From: Candidatus Hydrogenedentota bacterium
GTDB lineage: Bacteria > Hydrogenedentota > Hydrogenedentia > Hydrogenedentales > CAITNO01
Length of the DNA: 34,162 nucleotides
Reading direction: 5' to 3'
Assembly: GCA_012730105.1 (NCBI GenBank)
Contig: JAAYBJ010000037.1
Coordinates: 1-34,162 of the forward strand
The position numbers were made by a program, and so were the translations under genes. How positions within the stretch are numbered: the first letter of the stretch is position 1; the number at the start of each line of letters is the position of its first letter. This document shows, piece by piece, positions 25,849-33,857 of this stretch. The notes beneath the pieces were generated by a model. The model searched no databases, was not told the DNA's origin, and saw only the letters and a program-made list of their open reading frames with translations.

Positions 25849-28266
25849 TTAGGGATTTTTGGGCGGCGAAGCAGGCTTCCGATCCTGGTCAACAGCGCGC
25901 CGGATGGCTTTTATAAGATCCTTGGTAATGATTGGCTTGAACACCACTTCCCGAATACCGCTTTCGGCCAGCACTGATGGCAGGATTTCATCACTGAATC
26001 CCGTAAACAGAATGATGGGCATGCGCGGGGAATTAAGGTGTATCTCCTTTGCCAGATCCAAGCCGGACATTTTCGGCATAATCTGGTCGGTAATTACCAG
26101 ATCGAAATCCACAGCATGCTGCAGGAACGTATTCAGCCCCTCTTCGCCATCCCTGCACATAGTCACTTTGAAACCCAGCCTGGGCAGAGCGGATTCAGCG
26201 AAATGCAGCACGGCGGCATCGTCATCGACAAAAAGTATCCGCTCGTGTCCTTTCGGAAGGCTTTCCTGCGGCCCGTTCTCTTCCACCTGGACGCCCGCAA
26301 TGCGCGGCAGAAAGGCGTCAAATCTGGAGCCCGCTCCAAGTTTACTCATCGCCGACACCGCCCCTCCATGGTCCGTGATGATGCCATGCACGACGGCGAG
26401 TCCCATTCCGGTTCCTTCCCCGGGTCCCTTGGTGGTAAAGAAGGGGTCAAATACGCGCGCCAGAACCGATTCCGACATGCCATGGCCGGAATCCATCACG
26501 GAAAGCTGCACATAGGGTCCCGGCTTAAGCCCGGGATATTTACGCGCATCATTTTCATCTAAATCAATGTCCTGCACCCGTACTTCTATGGTCCCGGATT
26601 TGTTCACCATGGCTTGAGCGGCGTTCGTGGAAAAATTGGTTATGACTTGGTACATCTGCGCGGCGTTGGCGAGGACAGCCCCGGAATGCACATCCGCGCA
26701 GTCAATAATCTCTATATTGGGCGGCAACGAGGCACTCAGCAGTTTGATGACTTCGCGCGCGACGATGTGCAGGTAGATGGGACTCCGTTCCTGGCCGGAC
26801 TGGCGGCTGAACGCCAATATCTGTCGCACCAGTTCTTTGGCGCGATTGGCGGCCTGCAGCACTTCGGTCAAATCCTCATGCACAAAGGTGTCCACGGGCA
26901 CTTCCCGAAGGGCCAGGTCGGTCAAGCCGATAATGCCCGCCAGAATATTATTGAAATCGTGGGCGATACCCCCTGCCAGCACCCCGAGACTTTCCAATCG
27001 CTGGGAATGCTGCAGTTCGTTTTCGAGACGTTGACGCTGTTCCTCGGCCTGCACGCGCAAGGTGATATCTTTCATGGTACCCAAGATGCGGACCGCAGTG
27101 CCGGATTCGTCCGGCAGCACCACGCCATGGTCCTCTATATAACGGATATCGCCGGACTTGTGAACAATCCGGTATTCAACTTCATATTTGTCCAATTTTC
27201 TGGTGGCATGGTTGATGGTGGCCACGACACGGTGATAATCCTCGGACACGATACGCTCGCGCCACCCTTTCATGCCAAGGCGCATAATCTGCTGGGCGGG
27301 ATACCCGGTAATCTCCGCGACGGCTCCGCCCAATATCATTTGCTGCGTTTTGAGATTGCCGTCGTACATCAGCAATCCGGTCTGGGAAGCCATGAACCGG
27401 TAGTCTTCGCTGGCCTCGTCCTTTCCCTGGCCCGGGGTGGAATGGTCAAACAGGCGGGCGAGGATAATGACGCGATAACGCTCCCCCTCAAGGGCGAATG
27501 TCCGTGTGATGACCTCCACGGGAATTTTCGTCCCGTCTTTCCGCTGCATCATGGTCTCAAAAAACATCTCCTTGCGTTTCAGGATGCTGTCCACCTTGTT
27601 GGAGGCCTTGTTGTGGTTGCTGAAAGAGAACAGCTGCTTCAGGGAAAACTCGGCCCCGTGGTCCCTGACATAGCCGAACCATTTGACAGCAACCTCATTA
27701 ACCTCCTTCAACACCCCATTCGCGCCGTTCCGATCGACCTCGAGCACCATAATCGCGTCACTGCAGGCATTAAACAAGAAACGGTACAGTTCCTCACTCT
27801 CATGCATGGCGCGCGCATGATCCTCCACCACCTCCACGAGGCGCTGATTGACCGAACGTAACGTGCCCTCAACGCGGTGGGCGCGGACAAGGCCCGCCAC
27901 GGCGTGAAACAGCATCTTGCTTGTATTCGCCATGACATATACATACGAATAGCCAGCCTCTTGAATTTCCCCGCGCAGTTTTTCACAGACATCGTTATCG
28001 GCCAGAAGCAATATGGGCGTGTGATGCTTCGCCCCGGACCCGCACAGCTTTACATAGTCTTTTTGGGCCGCTTTGTTTTTTTTCACCTCATAGAGAACGC
28101 AATCCACGGCGTTTTCGTCGGTAAAACCGATCAGCCCTGAAACGTTCGGCTTTTCCTCCACCGCCAAGTCCACAGCGGCATCCCGCGCGGCGTCGCGCAA
28201 GGCCTCCAGCAGCTCTTCCGGAATGCAACAGGCAATTTTTACCGCAGAATCCTTGTTACTTTCCAT
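25849..28266 (-). CDS. Hybrid sensor histidine kinase with C-terminal receiver
   Basis: The 805-residue protein has no transmembrane helix, so it should be cytosolic. An N-terminal region (about 8-130) resembles a receiver fold without clear phospho-acceptor residues (TPILLLADND, SYVYVMANTSK). A coiled linker, PAS domain 1 (about 160-273: YRFLFNACSDAIMVLEVD) and PAS domain 2 (about 289-403: EVEYRIVHKSGDIRYIEDHG) follow. The NtrB-like HisKA motif is GGIAHDFNNILAG with His436. The HATPase has FSTNAAQAM, MDSGHGMS and FFTTKGPGEGTGMGLA. The REC domain has FVDDDAAVLH, acceptor Asp727 in VITDQIMPKMSG, and FKP. I chose the ATG at 28266, with AGAAGG 10 bases upstream. It is an orphan; no partner regulator is adjacent. 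Confidence 0.9.
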   Translation of the reverse strand: MESNKDSAVKIACCIPEELLEALRDAARDAAVDLAVEEKPNVSGLIGFTDENAVDCVLYEVKKNKAAQKDYVKLCGSGAKHHTPILLLADNDVCEKLRGEIQEAGYSYVYVMANTSKMLFHAVAGLVRAHRVEGTLRSVNQRLVEVVEDHARAMHESEELYRFLFNACSDAIMVLEVDRNGANGVLKEVNEVAVKWFGYVRDHGAEFSLKQLFSFSNHNKASNKVDSILKRKEMFFETMMQRKDGTKIPVEVITRTFALEGERYRVIILARLFDHSTPGQGKDEASEDYRFMASQTGLLMYDGNLKTQQMILGGAVAEITGYPAQQIMRLGMKGWRERIVSEDYHRVVATINHATRKLDKYEVEYRIVHKSGDIRYIEDHGVVLPDESGTAVRILGTMKDITLRVQAEEQRQRLENELQHSQRLESLGVLAGGIAHDFNNILAGIIGLTDLALREVPVDTFVHEDLTEVLQAANRAKELVRQILAFSRQSGQERSPIYLHIVAREVIKLLSASLPPNIEIIDCADVHSGAVLANAAQMYQVITNFSTNAAQAMVNKSGTIEVRVQDIDLDENDARKYPGLKPGPYVQLSVMDSGHGMSESVLARVFDPFFTTKGPGEGTGMGLAVVHGIITDHGGAVSAMSKLGAGSRFDAFLPRIAGVQVEENGPQESLPKGHERILFVDDDAAVLHFAESALPRLGFKVTMCRDGEEGLNTFLQHAVDFDLVITDQIMPKMSGLDLAKEIHLNSPRMPIILFTGFSDEILPSVLAESGIREVVFKPIITKDLIKAIRRAVDQDRKPASPPKNP

Positions 28267-28506
28267 TCGGTGCAAGCCTTCTACTACAGTTCCGATGTCC
28301 CCTGCCACAGGATTACCCCTGCATATCGGCATAACATCAATCCCGCGTGATAAACCGGATTATGCTTTAAGAATGCGACCTTGCCGCATCCGAAAGATTG
28401 CCCGACCATTCTTTTCATCCTTGAAACAACCAATCCCGGGATTGTGAGAATTTCCTTCATATAGGTATTCATGGTAGTACGAACGCCTACGACGCTTCAA
28501 CCTTTC

Positions 28507-28540
28507 AAGGAGGCGAAAAACGCCACCTTTCCCATGGGAA
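28507..28540. promoter_or_regulatory. Hairpin and palindrome in the divergent region
   Basis: AAGG-A-GGCG (28507-28515), loop AAAAA, and CGCC-A-CCTT (28521-28529) form an 8-bp stem with one A-A mismatch. It abuts the 12-base palindrome TTCCCATGGGAA (28529-28540). The gap of about 520 bases between the divergent histidine kinase and lipoprotein genes should hold both promoters; this could be a regulator site or RNA structure. Confidence 0.35.
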
Positions 28541-28619
28541 CTTGACAAAGGGCAAGGGCTAACAGGATAATTTCCCAAACAAGGTGATTTTAATGGGATG
28601 CCTTATATGAATCGGGAGG

Positions 28620-28785
28620 CCCCTGGCGGGAGTTTCCGCCAAACGACCTGTAGCCGGGTGCGGCTGATGTCGCCGCGCGGGAAGGATGAACGGGTGCAAT
28701 CCGTGCATTGACCCTGAAATAGGGACCGGGTGGCAGTTGTTTCACCAGGGTAAAGGTCATCAACAACCAGGAAAGGATTGTGACG
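28620..28785 (+). other. Structured leader of the lipoprotein gene (unidentified)
   Basis: Several short stems follow each other just before the lipoprotein start: GGCGG/CCGCC, GCGGC/GCCGC, ACGG/CCGT, CCCT/AGGG and GTTGTT/AACAAC. Around 28655-28710 the order GGGTGCGGC, GCGGGAAGGATG, GGGTGCAATCC and GACCC faintly recalls the core of cobalamin riboswitches (GGGAA, GGTG, AAxTCC, CCC). The 3' part of that motif is not convincing. No specific class is assigned. Confidence 0.25.
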
Positions 28786-29343
28786 ATGCATAAAAGTTCG
28801 GCTCTGCTACTACTCGGCCTTTTTTGTTTTGCAGCAGGTTGCGCCAGTATAGGGAATCCCTTCACAAAACTTACCCCGGATTATTCCACGGTCCCGGAAG
28901 AAGAGCTTCGGGCTTTTGCCGGGGCAGTCGAACAGTTTGTCCTGCAGGGGGAACGGGAACCCACTTTTGAGGATTATCCTTCCATTGCCACGGACAATGA
29001 GGAAATCCGGCAGGCTATTCGCACCCGGGCCGCCCGGGCGGAAATTCTTCGGGAACTGCTGGACACCGGCTTCGCTTATGAGCAGAAATCAGGCACGGTT
29101 TCCATCATTCGCAGCCGCGACTACAAACGCTCCACGGACAAGCGCAAGCGTGACCAGAACGCGCTGCTGGTAATGAGCGAGAATGCCAACCGCTGGACAC
29201 TTTATGAAACTCTGGTCAAAGCTTCCCATTGGCAGCCCGGATCTCTGGGCGCGGTTCAAAACGCCTTTTTCGAAGCGCGCCGCAACCTGTTGTCTCCCGG
29301 CCAGAAATACGAAGGGCCTGACGGCAACTTAGTCGAAAAATGA
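28786..29343 (+). CDS. Lipoprotein, DUF1318/YdbL-like
   Basis: The 185-residue product has a lipoprotein signal (MHKSSALLLLGLFCFAAGC, lipidated Cys19). The mature part has REPTFEDYPSIAT, then RTRAARAEILRELLDTGFAYE, and the C-terminal segment SENANRWTLYETLVKAS and FEARRNLLSPGQKYEGPDG. The last part follows the DUF1318 pattern of ENADR, LY and a Gly/Pro-rich end, seen in small periplasmic proteins of unknown function such as YdbL. I chose the ATG at 28786 because AAAGGA is 8 bases upstream; a GTG at 28780 is too close. Its stop overlaps the next start as ATGA, so it is coupled to the threonine aldolase gene. Confidence 0.75.
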   Translation: MHKSSALLLLGLFCFAAGCASIGNPFTKLTPDYSTVPEEELRAFAGAVEQFVLQGEREPTFEDYPSIATDNEEIRQAIRTRAARAEILRELLDTGFAYEQKSGTVSIIRSRDYKRSTDKRKRDQNALLVMSENANRWTLYETLVKASHWQPGSLGAVQNAFFEARRNLLSPGQKYEGPDGNLVEK

Positions 29344-30389
29344 CACCTGCTGATTGTCCAGAGAAACCCGTCGTCGATTTGCGCAGCGACACCCTGACCC
29401 GGCCTTCGGCGGGCATGCGCAAGGCCATGGCCGGGGCCGAGGTCGGCGATGACGTCTACGGGGAGGACCCCACCGTAAAACGTCTCGAGACTGTTGCCGC
29501 CGAGATGCTGGGTAAACCGTGCGCCTTGTTTCTACCCACAGGCACCATGGCGAACCTGGTCGCCTTCCTGGCCCAGACGCGGCCGGGGGATTCCATTATC
29601 CTGAGCGAATCGGCCCATCCGATTCACTACGAGAATGCGAATCTGTCTATGGTTGCGGGATTGCTTCCCTGTGTTATCCACGATGCGTTGGGCAAATTTA
29701 CAGCGGACCAGGTAGAGCAAAGGATCGTGCGCGAAGACGACCCGCACCTGTCCTGGACGACATTGGTATCGGTGGAAAACACAACGAACCGGGGCGGGGG
29801 CGCGTGCTGGGAATTACATGAGATGGAAAGCATAGCGGCCCTTTGCCGGCGTCACGGCATGCGCCTGCACTGTGACGGAGCGAGGATTTTCAACGCGTGC
29901 GCTGTAACCAACATCGAGGCGCGGTACTACGCGAAGTGTTGCGACACGCTCTGTTTCTGCCTGTCCAAGGGGCTCGGCGCGCCCGCGGGATCTCTCCTCG
30001 CGGGAGATCCGGAAACCATGCATAAAGCGCTCCGTTTCCGCAAAATGCTCGGCGGCGGCATGCGCCAGTCGGGCATCCTGGCGGCGGCTGGGTTATACGC
30101 GCTCGAACATCACCTTGGCGACCTGGCAGAGGACCACCGCCGCGCGCGCCGGTTTCGACAGGCGCTGGAAGCCGAAGGGTTCGAGTTCTGCCTGCCGTCG
30201 CCTACGAATATTCTTTATATCCGCGTCGAAAATTCCCTCCGTGCTGTGAAAACGTTGAAGCGGCGTGGGGTTTTAACCCTCGCCCACGGACAGGATCAAA
30301 TCCGCGCGGTCTTCCATCGGGATATTGATGACAAGGCGATGGAAGACGCCATTGAATGTTTCAAGCAGGCCCTGGCACTTCCCCGGTAA
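29340..30389 (+). CDS. ltaE: Low-specificity L-threonine aldolase
   Basis: This PLP enzyme splits L-threonine or L-allo-threonine into glycine and acetaldehyde. The 349-residue product has the N-terminal VVDLRSDTLTRPSAGMRKAM, GDDVYGEDPTVKRLE, FLPTGTMANLVAFLA (PLP phosphate region), VSVENTTNRGGG, LHCDGARIFNA (Asp179 and Arg182 near PLP), and the Schiff-base Lys210 in CLSKGLGAPAGS. KMLGGGMRQSGILAAAGLYAL is also typical. It starts at the ATGA overlap with the lipoprotein gene. The HAD phosphatase gene follows after a 48-base gap. Confidence 0.94.
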   Translation: MTPADCPEKPVVDLRSDTLTRPSAGMRKAMAGAEVGDDVYGEDPTVKRLETVAAEMLGKPCALFLPTGTMANLVAFLAQTRPGDSIILSESAHPIHYENANLSMVAGLLPCVIHDALGKFTADQVEQRIVREDDPHLSWTTLVSVENTTNRGGGACWELHEMESIAALCRRHGMRLHCDGARIFNACAVTNIEARYYAKCCDTLCFCLSKGLGAPAGSLLAGDPETMHKALRFRKMLGGGMRQSGILAAAGLYALEHHLGDLAEDHRRARRFRQALEAEGFEFCLPSPTNILYIRVENSLRAVKTLKRRGVLTLAHGQDQIRAVFHRDIDDKAMEDAIECFKQALALPR

Positions 30390-30437
30390 TGCTCCTGTCG
30401 GCCCGATACACATCAAGCATGAAAGCGCAATGACACC

Positions 30438-31202
30438 ATGGAACCCCCAAAAAATTATTTAATAGACATGGACGGCGTGTTGGTCCGGGGTAAACAGGCC
30501 ATTCCCGGCGCCCAGGACTTTATCAACCGTCTTAAAGAACGGTCCGCGAAATTTCTAGTGGTCACCAATAATCCCCTGTACACCCAAGCGGACCTGGCGT
30601 ATCGCCTTCAGGCCATCGGTCTGAACATACCGTCGGCCAATATTTTTACCTCGGCCATGGCAACCGCATTATTTCTAAATGCCCAGCGTCCCAGGGGAAC
30701 CGCTTTTGTCATCGGGGAAAGCGGCCTGACCAGCGCGCTTCACGAAATCGGGTATATTATCACGGATCACAACCCCGAATATGTGGTGCTGGGCGAAACG
30801 TATTCCTATAATTTTGAACAAATCGCGAAAGCGGTGCGCCTTGTGAACGCCGGCTCCCGTTTTATCGCCACCAATCCCGACCCCGCCGGCCCCACGGAAA
30901 GCGGTATTGTCCCCGCCTGCGGCGCTATGGCGGCGTTGATCGAGAAAACAACGGGGCGTGTTCCATTCTTTGTGGGCAAACCGGCGCCTCTGATGATGCG
31001 CTATGCCATGAATTACCTTGAAGTCCATTCACAGAACACCATCATGGTGGGCGACCGCATGGACACCGACATTATCGCCGGAATGCAGGCGGGCATGGAC
31101 ACGATACTCGTATTGACCGGCCTTACCGCGCGCGAAGATTTGAACGCGTATCCCTTCCGACCCACCCTTGTGCTGGATACGGTGGCCGACATCGAACCGT
31201 AA
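30438..31202 (+). CDS. HAD-IIA phosphatase, NagD type
   Basis: The 254-residue product is a NagD/p-nitrophenyl phosphatase-like HAD enzyme with a C2 cap. Motif I is [12 protein letters not shown], motif II is [11 protein letters not shown], the cap has [13 protein letters not shown], the lysine motif is [10 protein letters not shown], and motif IV is [20 protein letters not shown] followed by LVLTGLT. NagD enzymes dephosphorylate nucleotides and sugar phosphates as housekeeping or repair phosphatases; the true substrate is unknown. It follows ltaE on the same strand and precedes the broken transporter by 34 bases, so these genes could share a transcript. Confidence 0.9.
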   Translation: MEPPKNYLIDMDGVLVRGKQAIPGAQDFINRLKERSAKFLVVTNNPLYTQADLAYRLQAIGLNIPSANIFTSAMATALFLNAQRPRGTAFVIGESGLTSALHEIGYIITDHNPEYVVLGETYSYNFEQIAKAVRLVNAGSRFIATNPDPAGPTESGIVPACGAMAALIEKTTGRVPFFVGKPAPLMMRYAMNYLEVHSQNTIMVGDRMDTDIIAGMQAGMDTILVLTGLTAREDLNAYPFRPTLVLDTVADIEP

Positions 31203-31236
31203 CACAGCCCATTGCCATAAGAAATAATTTACGACC

Positions 31237-32612
31237 ATGAATATTCCCCTTATCCCCGGACTGAAAGTACTAGGCCGTCCCCCCCCGGCGGTTTCTCGTT
31301 TATGTTGCCATAAACGTCGTTTCCTGGCAGAATATCGTCGGGCCCGCCATGGTCCTTCTGGCCCGTAAAATTGACATGCCTGAATCCTTGGTAGGATTGC
31401 TGCTCTCTTTTATGCCCTTCACTTCGATGCTGCTGCTTTTCACCCTGCCGTTGATTGTGCGTTTGGGCCCCAAGCGGGTGATGCTCTGGGCATGGTTTCT
31501 GCGAAACGTCATCGCGTGCATTGTTTTCCTGATGCCTCTGGCCCTGGCCACTGGTAGCAAGCAGCTTGCCTGGATTGTGCTTGTGGTGGCCATTCTGGGT
31601 TTCTGTATCATGCGGGCCATCGGTGCAGGAGGATGGCTCCCCTGGCTCCACGAAATCGTACCGGTACACCTCCGCGCCACCTATTTCAGCACGGAGACCT
31701 CGATTACCCAGGTAATCAACGTGGGCGTGCTGTTTCTCCAAGCCCGCTTGCTGGCAGTGCCAGACCCCAGCATTAACCGTTTCCTCCTTATTTTTGCCGT
31801 AGGCATATTCATGGGATTTATCAGCCTGCTCTGGATGCGGCGAATTCCCGGCGGAGAGGGCACGCAGGAGTTTGATGCCCATATCGGCCTGCGCGCTTAC
31901 GCGCGCGCGGCCGGAGACCGGCGTTACCTCGTTTTCCTGATGATTACAACGTTTGCCCTGTCCGGCATGGTATGGTTCGGCGCGTCTTACGTGATGTACC
32001 TGCGCGATCATCTGGCCGTACAGGACAGCATGACCATGACCCTGACTTCGCTGGGCGGTTTGGGTATCCTCCTGACGGTCGGCTCCTGGGCCCGGTTTAC
32101 TGAGGTCGGCGGAAGCGGACTTGCCATGGCTAAAACCCTGCTGGGGCACACCATCGCACCGGTGTTGCTGTTCCTTGCCGGTACCGGCCTTCCAGGCCAG
32201 CAGTGGATGGCTGCCTGCCGCAGTAACGCTTGCCTGCATCTTCAGCGCCGCCTTTGGCGTTGCAATTAACCGCGCCATGCTTAACCAGGTGCCGGACCAT
32301 GACCGCATCGGGTATACGGCATTGTGGACCGTTTCCACCTCGCTCGCCCATGGCATCACGCCGGTCCTGGCCGGATTGCTGATCGAATATTTTGATGTTT
32401 GGGGATTTCGAATATGCTTTTTGATGTCCATGGGGTTTACCGTGTCCGGTGCGCTGCTTTGCCTTTTTTTCATCCATGACCTGCATATGGAAGGCAAAGG
32501 ATGGGTATACATGCTGAACCCCTCATTGCCCCTGCGAACCGCGGGCAGGATACTCTGGATTACCTTTGGGTTGCATGAGAGCAACCGCGCAGATACCCCT
32601 ACCGAGCACTGA
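31237..32612 (+). pseudogene. MFS transporter broken by two frameshifts
   Basis: An inner-membrane major facilitator-type protein is spread over three frames. It starts at the ATG at 31237 (MNIPLIPGLKVLGR) and shifts at a run of eight C (31279-31286). Removing one C continues the helix VYVAINVVSWQNIVGPAMVL into the long middle segment ending near 32215. A second one-base shift at about 32211-32217 leads to TLACIFSAAFGVAINRAML and on to the stop at 32612. In all, about 12 hydrophobic helices and a 458-residue protein would result. The C-run suggests a sequencing or polymerase slip; the second site has no homopolymer, so real decay is also possible. Substrate unknown. Confidence 0.75.
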
Positions 32613-32682
32613 TTCCTTCCCTACCGCCTGTGTTCCCAAACCCGCCAGTCGCCGATTTCGATACAGATAGATATTTTGGATC

Positions 32683-32716
32683 AAAAAAAAGCCTTGCGGA
32701 CATGTGTCGCAAGGCT
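32683..32716 (-). terminator. Strong Rho-independent terminator on the minus strand
   Basis: On the minus strand, AGCCTTGCG and CGCAAGGCT form a perfect 9-bp stem (32716-32708 and 32698-32690) with a 9-base loop, followed directly by a run of T (the complement of eight A at 32683-32690). It is the best intrinsic terminator in the window. No protein gene ends there on the minus strand, so it implies a minus-strand RNA from the repeats to its right. On the plus strand, the broken MFS transporter ends 70 bases before it. Confidence 0.85.
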
Positions 32717-32728
32717 ATAACTGCAAAG

Positions 32729-32820
32729 GGTGGAGATGCCGAGAGGGGGGAACTCGACATCTCCGGTGAGGTGTTTTGGCTCTGAGGGGGAACAGAGCGT
32801 TGCAGAGGAAAAACTATAAA
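32729..32820. repeat. Tandem repeat unit 1 (92 bp)
   Basis: This unit is 97% identical to 32829-32920, offset by exactly 100 bases, with three base changes. All three changes fall in the loop of the larger hairpin (32744-32752); stems are unchanged. The spacing is not a multiple of three, so any reading frame through both copies would differ between them, arguing against a coding repeat. Confidence 0.95.
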
Positions 32821-32828
32821 GACTATTA

Positions 32829-32920
32829 GGTGGAGATGCCGAGAGGGGGCGGCTCGACATCTCCGGTGAGGTGTTTTGGCTCTGAGGGGGAACAGAGCGT
32901 TGCAGAGGAAAAACTATAAA
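32829..32920. repeat. Tandem repeat unit 2 (92 bp)
   Basis: This is the second copy of the unit at 32729-32820. Its larger hairpin spans 32832-32864 and its smaller hairpin 32879-32898, with loops AGGGGGCGG and AGGGGGAA on the plus strand. Both copies begin on the minus strand with TTTATAGTTTTTCC. Confidence 0.95.
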
Positions 32921-33007
32921 ATACCTGAGGACAAATCCCCATGCCGTTCGCAGGAACAACATTGGCATTACACGTACGTACTTTTCACATCACCTTTCCC
33001 AAAGCAG

Positions 33008-33036
33008 ATTCAATTATCAAATATTACTGTTCACAA
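33008..33036 (-). promoter_or_regulatory. Possible promoter for the minus-strand RNA
   Basis: On the minus strand, TTGTGA (33036-33031) and TTGAAT (33013-33008) are separated by 17 bases, matching the -35 and -10 consensus at four of six positions each. A transcript from here would run through both repeat units to the terminator at 32683. The region is AT-rich, so a chance match is quite possible. Confidence 0.3.
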
Positions 33037-33039
33037 AAA

Positions 33040-33700
33040 AACTTATTGATTCCCCACGTGCGAATTGAGTGGCTGTAATCTTCACATGCAACTACTCACC
33101 ACACAACATCTTCACGTTAACGGGCGTTAGTATAAACTATCAGAAACGTAAAAGCAACCTTTTTTTACTGTACGATTTTCATTTTTTTGAAAGACGTTCT
33201 CAGCCCGTGAATTGTTTATACCTTTGGATAAATAGAGGCACAATCGCAGTATTCATTTAAGTTTTCAATAGACACGTATTGTCCATCGCATAATACACAA
33301 AATATCCTGAAAGTTTGTTTATCTTATTGCGAATCATTATTTTTGACAAAACTGCATCTTTCCGAGCAGGCTTATAAGAGACTTTACACAGCATTTCAGA
33401 TCTTACATTTCTTGGCAGAAAAAATGTTATCTGGATTACAAATGATTCGCACGCTTACGGGGGTAAATAAAACCCGGACCCTGACCGTTTATTTTTTTCT
33501 GTCCTCTTCAATGCAAGGTGCTTCAGGCTCCTCCCCCCCAAGCGCGCTGTGATACCCGCATACCAAAATGTGCGCTACGTACGTTTGGAACCTGTCCCCA
33601 GACGCACACTTCGCCCGCAACAAACCACTTCGCCTTTCATCACAAAGAACCCCACGCACTTTTATTCCGATTTTATGAACCCAGTCAAAATATGCCATCC
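33040..33700. other. AT-rich stretch without a recognisable gene
   Basis: About 660 bases of low-GC sequence, unlike the flanking coding regions. Short open frames occur on both strands, but none has a clear ribosome site, recognisable motif or coding-like codon use. I see no tRNA, array or long repeat here. Confidence 0.6.
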
Positions 33701-33705
33701 CTCTG

Positions 33706-33766
33706 GGTTGCTTACATTTAAAGCAGAACTCATAATCAATTGTCAGCGAAATAGCCTTAAGCCCCT
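33706..33766. repeat. Companion repeat segment B, copy 2
   Basis: It matches 10446-10510 with roughly 85% identity, sharing CAGAACTCAT, CAATTGTCAGCGAAAT/TAATTGTCAGCGAAAT and GCCTTAAG. It lies about 90 bases before the large repeat copy, while at the other locus it lies 25 bases after it. Confidence 0.7.
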
Positions 33767-33857
33767 ACGCTTCGTCCGGGACTTCGCCCGGAAGAAGTGG
33801 CGCTTTCGGCGCAACCAAAACGCAGTATCTCAGTCAGAAAGAAACACATGGAGCACG

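Larger units (their letters stand above)
32690..33001 (-). ncRNA. Candidate structured non-coding RNA with four C-rich-loop hairpins
   Basis: Read from right to left, this stretch holds two 92-bp near-identical units (32829-32920, then 32729-32820) and ends at the strong terminator (32716-32683). Each unit gives a hairpin with stem GCTCTG and a loop of TTCCCCCT, and a 12-bp hairpin GGAGATGTCGAG/CTCGGCATCTCC with a C-rich 9-base loop. In the second hairpin the middle pair is U-G on the minus strand but C-A on the plus strand, which favours the minus strand. A further nested hairpin lies at 32941-32968. Small RNAs with C-rich loops often bind G-rich ribosome-binding sites. The 5' end near 33001 is a guess from the possible promoter. 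Confidence 0.6.

Noticed and set aside
28284-28472. 62-codon minus-strand frame just upstream of the histidine kinase
   Set aside because: No ribosome site and no recognisable motif. It could be a leader peptide because it ends 17 bases before the kinase start, but the evidence is too thin.
31250-32584. 444-codon minus-strand frame opposite the broken transporter
   Set aside because: Although uninterrupted, its product is rich in His, Gln and Lys with no domain. The plus strand encodes consecutive membrane helices once two single-base shifts are corrected.
32681-32968. 95-codon minus-strand open frame through the tandem units
   Set aside because: The 100-base offset puts the two units in different frames, so the peptide is not repeated. 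The terminator stem and the hairpins explain the conservation better.
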